The notes under the pieces are model-generated. The model was not told the origin of the DNA. It searched no databases and worked only from the letters and a program-made list of their open reading frames with translations. Below, piece after piece: positions 14,187 through 20,808 of a DNA stretch of 20,808 bases. How positions within the stretch are numbered: position 1 is the first letter of the stretch; each line of letters starts with the position of its first letter. The DNA comes from DAHUYF01 sp052143095. Its GTDB lineage: Bacteria > Pseudomonadota > Alphaproteobacteria > ATCC43930 > CGMCC-115725. Where the stretch lies: positions 1 to 20,808 of the forward strand of contig JBKQTR010000194.1 of assembly GCA_052143095.1 (NCBI GenBank), written 5' to 3'. The position numbers and the translations under genes are program-made.

Positions 14187-15737
14187 TCAGTGTATCGCGG
14201 CGTAGAGGATCTTGTCCTCGGTTGCCGTCGCCGCGTCGAATTCGGCGACGATGCGGCCGAGGCGAGCCACCAGGATGCGGTCGGAGACGGCGAGGATCTC
14301 CGGGAGATAGGAGGAGATCACCACGACCGCTTTGCCTTCTTCGGCGAGGCGGCGGATCTGCGCGTGGATCTCGGGAATGGTGGCGACGTCGACGCCGCGC
14401 GTCGGCTCGTCGAAGATGATGATCGAGGGATCCTGCACCAGCGATTTGGCGATGACGACCTTCTGCTGGTTGCCGCCGGAGAGCTCGACGATGCGCGCCT
14501 TGCGCTGCAGCGCGGCGATCTTCAGCCGCTCGACCCAATAGCCCGCCAGCTTGTTGCGCGTGAAACGCGACACCAGGAACCGCCAGCCGACCTTGGTCGC
14601 GAGCTTGCCGACATAGACGTTGTCGTCGACCCGCATCGTCTCGAAGAAGCCGTTGAGCTTGCGGTCCTCGGTGATATAGCAGATGCCGTCGTTGATCGCC
14701 TGCTTCGGCACGCGATAGCGGATGGGCTTGCCGTGTAACCGGATGGTGCCGCCATTGATGAGATTGCGCTTCAAGGCGCCGTAGATGATCTTGGCGATCT
14801 CGGTGCGCCCGGAGCCGATGAGACCGGCGATCCCCACGACCTCGCCGGCATAGACCGAGAACGACATGTTCTTGACGACCATGCCCATGGTGACGTTCTC
14901 GATGGTCAGCACCTTCTCGGTCGCGTGACGGCGCCCGCCGCCGTCCCGGTGCTGGGCATAGTGGGTCTGCGCGACGTCGCGGCCCACCATGTGGCGCACC
15001 AGCTTCTCGCGGGTCATCTCCGAGGTCTTGGCGGTGATCACCAGCTTGCCGTCGCGCAGCACGGTGATGCGGTCGGAGATCTGCAGAGATTCCTCGAGCG
15101 CGTGCGAGATGTAGATGATGGCCACGCCCTGCGAGCGGAGGTTGCGCACGAGGTGGAAAAAATGGACGATCTCCTCCGGCGTGAGGCTCGCCGTCGGCTC
15201 GTCGAAGATGATGATGCGCGCCTTGTTGTAGACGGCGCGCGCGATCTCCACCATCTGCCGCTTGGCGGTGCCGAGGAGCGCCACGGGGGTCGCGGGGTCG
15301 ACATGGAAATTCAGGGATTGCAGGAGCTGCTGCGCCTGGATGTTGAGGGTGCGGAAGCGGGTGAGAAGCTTCTCGTTGCCGAGCTCGATGTTCTGCGCCG
15401 CGGTCATCGTCGGCACCAGGCTGGTTTCCTGGTAGACCATGCAGATGCCGGTGGCCAGCGCATCCCGCGGGCTCTCGAACCGCGCCGGCTTGCCATCGAC
15501 GAAACACTCGCCTGACGACAGGGTGATCGCGCCGGCGATCGCCTTGCAGAGCGTCGACTTGCCGGCGCCATTCTCGCCGACAAGCGCGTGCACTTCGCCG
15601 GGATAGAGATCGAAGTTCACGCCTTCGATGGCGTGCACCCCGCCGTAGATCTTGCTGCCGTTGACGACGCGCAGCACCGGCTCGCGCATCGCGGTGCCGC
15701 TCACCGTCTGGCGCGGCAGCGTATCGACATCGTTCAT
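14187..15737 (-). CDS. Sugar ABC transporter ATPase with two ABC domains (CUT2, RbsA-like)
   Basis: This 516-residue cytoplasmic ATPase energises the permeases encoded upstream. The N-terminal ABC domain has Walker A GENGAGKS (54-61), a degenerate signature LLGTAKRQMVEIARA (154-168), Walker B IIIFDEPTASL (175-185) and switch His H212. The C-terminal domain has the degenerate Walker A GLIGSGRT (305-312), as usual in RbsA-type proteins, signature LSGGNQQK (419-426) and Walker B IIIFDEPTRGVD (439-450). The ATG at 15737 overlaps the preceding stop (ATGA) and has GGGAG about 7 bases upstream. It is the last gene of the operon and stops just before the inverted repeat. Confidence 0.95.
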   Translation of the reverse strand: MNDVDTLPRQTVSGTAMREPVLRVVNGSKIYGGVHAIEGVNFDLYPGEVHALVGENGAGKSTLCKAIAGAITLSSGECFVDGKPARFESPRDALATGICMVYQETSLVPTMTAAQNIELGNEKLLTRFRTLNIQAQQLLQSLNFHVDPATPVALLGTAKRQMVEIARAVYNKARIIIFDEPTASLTPEEIVHFFHLVRNLRSQGVAIIYISHALEESLQISDRITVLRDGKLVITAKTSEMTREKLVRHMVGRDVAQTHYAQHRDGGGRRHATEKVLTIENVTMGMVVKNMSFSVYAGEVVGIAGLIGSGRTEIAKIIYGALKRNLINGGTIRLHGKPIRYRVPKQAINDGICYITEDRKLNGFFETMRVDDNVYVGKLATKVGWRFLVSRFTRNKLAGYWVERLKIAALQRKARIVELSGGNQQKVVIAKSLVQDPSIIIFDEPTRGVDVATIPEIHAQIRRLAEEGKAVVVISSYLPEILAVSDRILVARLGRIVAEFDAATATEDKILYAAIH

Positions 15738-16855
15738 GACCTGGCTCCCACAGTGTCGAGGAGCACGCGACCTGCTCCCTTCGAGACGATGACGAGCCCC
15801 TGCGCCGCGTCGCAGGCGGCGGTGATGCCGTGGTAGCGGCCGCCGACGCGGCTGTGCAGGCTCTCGACGGCTTCGCCGTCGTCGTCGATGCGCATGAGGA
15901 GGCCGTAAGAGCGAGGCGGCGCCCAAGGCTTCTGAATGCCGAGCGCCTTGATCGACCCGCCCTGCATCGGCTCCAGCGCGTCGCCCTGCGTGGCCAATGC
16001 CGGCCCGATCCAATGCTCGGGCGCGATCGTCCGTATCATCTCCTCGCGGAAATCATCCTCGCGCAGCACGAACTCGATGAGATGCGTGCGCCGCGCGAAG
16101 ATCGACAGCCAGAACCCGCCGGAAGCGGCTCGGCCGAGACGCGCGGGATAGCCCGGCAGATTGTGGATGACGATCTCCGGCGGCCCGAGGGAGCGGCCGT
16201 TGATGGCTGCGCGGCTGACGCGGTGGCTCCAGCTCTCCGTCAGCCACAGGAACCGTCCGTCAGCCGAGACCGCCAAGCCTTGCGGATATGCGAGATCGCG
16301 CAGCAGGACTTTTGGCGCCTCGAGCTCCGGTCCGCAGACGATGAGAGATCCGGCGCGGTTCTTTTGCAAGAGATCGCGGCACCAACCCCCGGTCGCGTTG
16401 AGCCGGCTGCCCTCGCTGGCGAAGATGGTGCCGTCCGCCGCGGCGACGACGTCGGTAAGGCAGCGCAGCGGCCGGTCCTCGACCTGGTTGAGCCAGCGCT
16501 GGCGGCCCGCGGCATCGACGGCGGCGAGCCCTCGGTCGGCGACGCAGACCAGAAGCCGCCCGTCGGGGTGGAACGCAAGCCCGCCGGCGCTTTGCTCGAA
16601 CTCGGTGACGACCGCGCGCGTCTTATAGCCTTCGCCCGAAAGCCGCAGCACCTGCGGGCCCGCCGACACGTAGAGGGCGCCGTCCGGCCCCTCCGCTACA
16701 TCGTCGGCGCCGGGCAGCTTATCGCCGATCGCCACGCACTGATCGAGCGCGTCATTGGGGCTGAGTGCGCCGTCCATCGAGGGGATGGCGTGCTGCTCCG
16801 CGTTGCGGAACAGGATCTGGCGCGCGTCGCGCAGGAAATGGGTGAGAGAAGCCAT
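15734..16855 (-). CDS. Stand-alone SMP-30/strictosidine-synthase-like beta-propeller, metal ligands altered
   Basis: A 373-residue protein with repeated propeller strands: GPDGALYVS, GGLAFHPDGRLLVCV, LTDVVAAADGTIFASEGS, PQGLAVSADGRFLWLTES. No signal peptide is seen, so it is probably cytoplasmic. Aligned by eye with the propeller of the adjacent fusion protein, YPQG (190-193) replaces the metal-site FPNG, and PGYPARL (234-240) replaces PGNPDNI, removing the Asn and Asp ligands typical of the SMP-30/lactonase site. It may bind rather than hydrolyse, or act with the fused propeller. The ATG at 16855 overlaps the stop of the fusion gene (TAATG) and GGAG lies 6 bases upstream. Confidence 0.88.
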   Translation of the reverse strand: MASLTHFLRDARQILFRNAEQHAIPSMDGALSPNDALDQCVAIGDKLPGADDVAEGPDGALYVSAGPQVLRLSGEGYKTRAVVTEFEQSAGGLAFHPDGRLLVCVADRGLAAVDAAGRQRWLNQVEDRPLRCLTDVVAAADGTIFASEGSRLNATGGWCRDLLQKNRAGSLIVCGPELEAPKVLLRDLAYPQGLAVSADGRFLWLTESWSHRVSRAAINGRSLGPPEIVIHNLPGYPARLGRAASGGFWLSIFARRTHLIEFVLREDDFREEMIRTIAPEHWIGPALATQGDALEPMQGGSIKALGIQKPWAPPRSYGLLMRIDDDGEAVESLHSRVGGRYHGITAACDAAQGLVIVSKGAGRVLLDTVGARS

Positions 16856-19011
16856 TATGTGCTCCGGTCGCGCCGCTTGTCGCCCCAGTAGGCCTCATAG
16901 CCTGTCCATGTCGGATCGGCCCGCTCGAGCTTGATGCGGCCGATGCGGTTGTTCTCGAGCCCGCCCAGGTAGAGGAAGCCCTTGTGCTCGCGCATCGAGG
17001 TCAAGGTCGAGTGCGAGATGCCGGTCGGGTCCCACCAGGACTCCAGCACCTCGCCCGCCTCGTTGAAGCGGAGCACGCAGCCGTGATTGAGCCCCGGCGC
17101 CAGCCACTCGTCGCCCGGCACCTGCTTCACCATGCGCAACCGGAAGCCCGGCTTGCGCGAGGCAAGGTCGAAGGTGGGCGTGCGGATGCCGACGAGCGCC
17201 AGCCAGTAGGTGCCGTCGGACGCGCGGTTGATGTTGTCGGGATTGCCCGGCAGCGCATCGATCGCGATCTCGAGCTCGCCCTTGCGCGGCCCCTCGATCC
17301 AGTAGCGATAGATCTTGCACAGCGTGGTGCTGGCGATGAGCACCGATCGCCCGTCATGCGACACGCAAATGCCGTTCGGGAAATAGAAGTGGCTGATGAC
17401 GGTCCGGGTCTGCTTGGTGGCGGGGTCGTAGCAGACCAGGCGGCCGTTCGGACGACCCTCGATGATATCGAGCGCGTTGGTCGTCATCTCGTACCGCGTG
17501 GTGCAGTCGCTGAAATAGATCTTGCCGTCGGGCGCGATGTCGAGGTCGTCGGCCATGCGCAGCCGGGAATCGTCGTTCAGCTTGTACCAGGTGCGGTTGG
17601 TCTCGTCGGTGACCTTGAAGACGGCGCCGTCGGGCTTCACGCCGTAGACGCCCATCCCGGCGACGCAGACGATGAGGTTCTCGTCCTTGTCGAATTGCAT
17701 GCCGAGCGGTCGGCCGCCGATATGGGCGAAGACCTCGCGGTGCGCGAAGTCCGGGCCGGAGAAGCGGATGATGTTGCCGTCGCGCGTGCCGCCATAGAGC
17801 CGGTTCTGCCGGTCGAGGATCACATCCTCGGGCCCCTCGACCTGGTCGAGCCCGATCGCCTCGGCTTTGACCAGCCGGTCGTTCTGGGCGAAGGGCGAGT
17901 TGCTGCCGCGGGCGATCGTCGGAGACGGGGCGAGCGCGACGCGGGCCGGGTTGACATAGGTCTTCTGCACCACCTTGCCGCGGTTCTTCGCCCATTTCAC
18001 GTCGATGCCGACGGCGACGAGGAGGATGGCGCCATAGGCGGCCAAGGTCACATAGCCGGGGATGCCGATACGGACGAGGCCGTTGGTGAGCACGAAGATG
18101 ATGATCGCGCCGATCATCGCCCGCCACACCGTGCCGCGGCCACCGGCCACCGAGGCGCCGCCGAGGATGACCGCCGTCAACGCCTGGAATTCCCAGCCGA
18201 GGCCGGTGGTCGAATCCGTGCTGCCCTGGCGCGCCGCGTAGAAGACGCCGCCGGCGGCGCAGAGCACGCCCGACAGCGTGTAGGTCGCCAACAGCATGCG
18301 CTCGACGCGGATACCGGCATGGCGCGCCGCCTTGCGGCTGGCGCCGATCGCGGTGAGATGCCAGCCGTAGCGCGAGCGGCTCAGGAAGATATGACCGATG
18401 AGAAGGACGAGGATCAGCGTCGCCGCGTTGACCGGCACGCCCAGGATGCTGCCGTCGCCGAGGAAGTCCCAGGCGTCGCTCTCGATGGTGTTGGTCGCGA
18501 AAACGGTGGCAAAGCGCTCGTTCAGCAGGTTGACGCCGGCGCGCAGGATGATCAGCGTCACCAGCGTGGTGAGGAACGGCCGCGCCTTGAGGTAGCCGAT
18601 CAGGATGCCGTTCCCGGCGCCGATGACGGCGCCCGTCAGCAGGGTCGCGAGAACCGTGAGCCAGGCGGGCAGGCCGAGCACGTACAGGTAGAAAAGGGCG
18701 GTGAAATTGCAGACCGCGAAGATCGCGCCGACGCTGAGGTCGATGCCGCCCGAGATCAGGCTGAAGGCCATGGCGAGCGCGACGAAGCCGAATTCGGCGA
18801 AGAGCCGCATCAGCGACAGCGCGTTCTTTGCGGTGCCGTAATCGTTGATCGTCAGCGAGAAGTAGGCCGCCAGCGCGATCATCACCGTGAAGGGAATGAC
18901 CGGCTCGAACCATTGCTTCAACAGCAGCTCGGAGAAGAGCAGCCGCGGCGACCAGGCATAGCGCAGGCGCTGGGCCCGACGGCTGAGCCCCTCCCAGGCG
19001 GTGATCGACAT
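16855..19011 (-). CDS. ABC sugar permease fused to a strictosidine-synthase/SMP-30-like propeller
   Basis: Residues 1-345 form a CUT2 (RbsC-type) permease with several hydrophobic segments between about 38 and 337, including GGIDLSVGAIFAVCNF (88-103), the EAA-like loop AIGASRKAARHAGI (221-234) and ALTAVILGGASVAGGRGT (278-294). After a charged linker (340-385), residues 385-700 are a beta-propeller with VEGPEDV (E392), RMADDLDIAPDGKIYFSD (485-502), FYFPNGICVSHDG (542-554) and LPGNPDNINRASDGTYW (587-603). These keep the E/N/D ligand pattern of the family. In related permeases the C-terminus is cytoplasmic, so the propeller should face the cytosol. The ATG at 19011 is preferred over a TTG at 19032 because GGAG lies nearby. 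The substrate is unknown. Confidence 0.92.
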   Translation of the reverse strand: MSITAWEGLSRRAQRLRYAWSPRLLFSELLLKQWFEPVIPFTVMIALAAYFSLTINDYGTAKNALSLMRLFAEFGFVALAMAFSLISGGIDLSVGAIFAVCNFTALFYLYVLGLPAWLTVLATLLTGAVIGAGNGILIGYLKARPFLTTLVTLIILRAGVNLLNERFATVFATNTIESDAWDFLGDGSILGVPVNAATLILVLLIGHIFLSRSRYGWHLTAIGASRKAARHAGIRVERMLLATYTLSGVLCAAGGVFYAARQGSTDSTTGLGWEFQALTAVILGGASVAGGRGTVWRAMIGAIIIFVLTNGLVRIGIPGYVTLAAYGAILLVAVGIDVKWAKNRGKVVQKTYVNPARVALAPSPTIARGSNSPFAQNDRLVKAEAIGLDQVEGPEDVILDRQNRLYGGTRDGNIIRFSGPDFAHREVFAHIGGRPLGMQFDKDENLIVCVAGMGVYGVKPDGAVFKVTDETNRTWYKLNDDSRLRMADDLDIAPDGKIYFSDCTTRYEMTTNALDIIEGRPNGRLVCYDPATKQTRTVISHFYFPNGICVSHDGRSVLIASTTLCKIYRYWIEGPRKGELEIAIDALPGNPDNINRASDGTYWLALVGIRTPTFDLASRKPGFRLRMVKQVPGDEWLAPGLNHGCVLRFNEAGEVLESWWDPTGISHSTLTSMREHKGFLYLGGLENNRIGRIKLERADPTWTGYEAYWGDKRRDRST

Positions 19012-19033
19012 CGGCCCTGCTCCGCTCGGCAAT

Positions 19034-19060
19034 CCGCTCCCGCCGCGGCGGCGGGAGCGG
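19034..19060 (-). promoter_or_regulatory. Intercistronic hairpin after the binding-protein gene
   Basis: CCGCTCCCGCC (19034-19044) and GGCGGGAGCGG (19050-19060) form a perfect 11-bp GC stem with a 5-base loop. It lies between the binding-protein stop (19081) and the permease-fusion start (19011). No T tract follows on the minus strand, so it is better explained as an RNA processing or 3'-protecting hairpin that lets the binding protein be made in excess, as known for malE-malF. Confidence 0.7.
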
Positions 19061-19080
19061 TGATTTCAGTCGGCGATGGC

Positions 19081-20148
19081 CTACTTCTTCGCCACGTCTG
19101 CCGCTGCCGTTGAGGTTGGCGGCTTCGGCACCGCATAACAGTTCGCACCGGTGGCGTTGGCCTTATCGAGCCACACCGGCCGTGTGTAGTATTCATGATG
19201 ACTGGTGCCGGGCTTGGTGCCGCCTTCCAGCAGCGTTTCGGCTGCAACGAACGCATCGTGGCCCTGCTCGGTCGCGGTGTAGCTCAGGAACTTGTAAAAG
19301 TTCCCTTGCGTCAGCTGATCGCAATCGAGCTGTGAGCCCTCGCCCGACGCATAGACCTTCACCTTGTCGATCTTGCCGGCGTTGCGGACGGCCTGCGCCG
19401 CGCCGGATTCCATGATGCCCCAGAAGCCGATGCTGGCGCAGAGATCGGGATGCTGCTGAATGACGGTGGCGGTGATGTTGAGCGCGTTGTTGGCATCCCA
19501 CAGCGCCGCCTGGTTGGAGACGACCTTGATCGCCTTGTCCTTGTTGAGCACGTCCATGACGCCGGCGATCTGATCGACGCTGGCGGCGGCGGTGAGCTCG
19601 CCCTGGACGATCTGCACTTCCCCCGATCCGCCGCTTCCGGTGCCGCATACCTTCACCACGTCCTCGGCGAGCATGCGCCCGACCTCGTACCAGTCGGCGC
19701 CGACGAAAGCGTCCGACTTGTAGTTGGACGACATGTTCATCTGGACGACATGGATACCCTGCGCCTCCGCCCGCTTCAGCTCCTTCATGAGCAGCGTGAC
19801 GCTCGGATTCTGGACGACGATCACGTCGGGCTTCTCGTCGACGAGCGCGGTCAGCGCCTGCTGCATCGCCGCCGGATTGGCGGCGGGATCGCGCACGATG
19901 AAATTCATGCCGCGCCATTCCGCCTCGGTCTTGATCACCCGCCCCCATTCGTCCATCAGCGGTACGCCGGTGGCGATCGGCAGGAAGGCGATGGTCTTGC
20001 CCTTGAGATCCTTGTCGTAATCGGCGCGCAGCTCATGCGCCGTCTTGGTGCCGGTTTCCTCCTGCGCGAGCACCGTCGCCGGCGCGCCCAGGGCTGCGAA
20101 CACCGTCAACGACGCTATGATTTCTGCCCATGAATGTCTGCGGATCAT
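19081..20148 (-). CDS. Periplasmic sugar-binding protein of the CUT2 ABC transporter
   Basis: A 355-residue secreted solute-binding protein. A signal peptide is clear: MIRRH, a hydrophobic stretch to about residue 25, and a likely cleavage after VLA (A28). The mature part has the two-lobed periplasmic binding protein type I pattern: GKTIAFLPIATGVPLMDEW, then AMQQALTALVDEKPDVIVVQNP, then IQQHPDLCASIGFWGIMESG. Several Cys residues (in VKVCGTG, DLCAS, LDCDQ, ANCYAV) could form disulfides in the periplasm. The ATG at 20148 has GGAGGA six bases upstream. It lies 65 bases after the first permease gene. The ligand is not predictable from sequence. Confidence 0.93.
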   Translation of the reverse strand: MIRRHSWAEIIASLTVFAALGAPATVLAQEETGTKTAHELRADYDKDLKGKTIAFLPIATGVPLMDEWGRVIKTEAEWRGMNFIVRDPAANPAAMQQALTALVDEKPDVIVVQNPSVTLLMKELKRAEAQGIHVVQMNMSSNYKSDAFVGADWYEVGRMLAEDVVKVCGTGSGGSGEVQIVQGELTAAASVDQIAGVMDVLNKDKAIKVVSNQAALWDANNALNITATVIQQHPDLCASIGFWGIMESGAAQAVRNAGKIDKVKVYASGEGSQLDCDQLTQGNFYKFLSYTATEQGHDAFVAAETLLEGGTKPGTSHHEYYTRPVWLDKANATGANCYAVPKPPTSTAAADVAKK

Positions 20149-20213
20149 CGCTTGTCCTCCCTTTTGAATTGATCGTCGAATTCTTGTTCGTTCCGGCCGC
20201 CTGAGGCCGCGGG

Positions 20214-20808
20214 TCAGTCGCCTTGGCGGGCCGTCTCCTCGTCGCGCGGGTGCAGCCAGTTGTCGAGGATGATGGCCGCGAGCAGCACGCCGCCGCGGAT
20301 GATGTTCTGCACTTCGTTGTTCACATCCATGATGGTGAAGGCATTGAGCAGCGTGCCGATGAGGGCGCAGCCGACGATCACGCTGAGGACGCCGCCGCGC
20401 CCGCCGACGAGGCTGATGCCGCCGAGCACGACCACCAGGATCACGTCGAAGATCTGCGTGCCCTGCGTGATCGCCATCTGCATGCTGCCCGCCTGGCCGA
20501 TCCAGACCAGCCCGGCGAGCCAGGCGAGGGCCGCGACCAGCACATATTCCAGCACGATCAGCGGGCGCAAGGCGACGCCGGACAGGCGCGCCGCCTCGGG
20601 GTTGTCGCCCTGCGCATAGATGAAGCGGCCGATCGAGGTCCGCGACAGGAAGGCGTGCATGACCAGCGCGGCAGCGGCAAAGACGAAAATCGGCATCGGT
20701 ATGCCGAGCAACATGCCGCGCCCGGCGAACACCAGCGCCGGCGCGTTTTGCGGCGCATAGACCACGTAGACCGGCGCGATCCAGTAGGCCACGCCATAAA
20801 TGACCAGG
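20214..20808 (-). CDS. ABC sugar permease (CUT2), 5' end outside the window
   Basis: The frame is open to base 20808, so this is the C-terminal part (about 198 residues) of an RbsC-type permease. Visible features are hydrophobic segments, the EAA-like loop AQGDNPEAARLSGVALRPLI, and VVVLGGISLVGGRGG near the end, which parallel the same motifs in the fusion protein. With that fused permease it would form a heterodimeric channel, unlike the RbsC homodimer. The C-terminus is short (LHPRDEETARQGD) with no propeller attached. It is upstream of the binding protein in the same operon. Confidence 0.92.
   Translation of the reverse strand, partial: LVIYGVAYWIAPVYVVYAPQNAPALVFAGRGMLLGIPMPIFVFAAAALVMHAFLSRTSIGRFIYAQGDNPEAARLSGVALRPLIVLEYVLVAALAWLAGLVWIGQAGSMQMAITQGTQIFDVILVVVLGGISLVGGRGGVLSVIVGCALIGTLLNAFTIMDVNNEVQNIIRGGVLLAAIILDNWLHPRDEETARQGD

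Noticed and set aside
16984..19113. Plus-strand open frame of 709 codons opposite the permease-propeller gene
   Set aside because: Low-complexity Ala/Asp/Val/Arg composition with no motif, antisense to a clear gene.

Overview
The window is GC-rich bacterial DNA. Gene content and order (argD-argF-hslO, a CUT2-type sugar ABC operon, P4-type integrase) suggest an alphaproteobacterium, probably Hyphomicrobiales-like. This is judged from protein character and synteny, not from a marker gene.

Region 1 (about 1 to 10.8 kb) is the right-hand part of an integrated mobile element, with every convincing gene on the minus strand. From right to left it holds a P4-type tyrosine integrase; a cassette of five genes joined by 4-base start/stop overlaps (small HTH protein, 178-aa unknown, 77-aa unknown, second HTH protein, ParB-like protein); a 137-aa unknown; an AlpA-like regulator; a large Toprim primase-helicase; and a CoiA-like nuclease gene broken by one frameshift. 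Beyond these is an AT-rich, gene-free stretch with five copies of TGGCTAC/GTAGCCA in both orientations, a candidate origin or iteron cluster. No capsid, tail, conjugation or ParA gene is present, so the element looks like a satellite or replicating island. Its left end lies outside the window.

Region 2 (about 10.85 to 14.1 kb, plus strand) is chromosomal: argD, argF and hslO (Hsp33). In front of argD lie a promoter with a perfect TTGACA box and a 24-codon ORF with its own Shine-Dalgarno. Half its codons are arginine, and it ends in five consecutive Arg codons, four of them CGA, a codon I do not find in argD or argF. This is a good candidate for an arginine-sensing leader peptide controlling argDF, and I consider it the most interesting undescribed element here. 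A perfect 24-bp inverted repeat separates hslO from the convergent operon that follows.

Region 3 (14.19 kb to the right edge, minus strand) is a CUT2-family sugar ABC operon, transcribed right to left: permease (cut by the window edge), periplasmic binding protein, a permease fused to a strictosidine-synthase/SMP-30-like beta-propeller, a second propeller that has lost the usual metal ligands, and a double-domain ATPase. The last three genes overlap by 1 to 4 bases. An 11-bp hairpin between the binding-protein gene and the fusion gene probably sets relative expression. The layout suggests import coupled to handling of the substrate at the inner face of the membrane; the substrate cannot be named from sequence.
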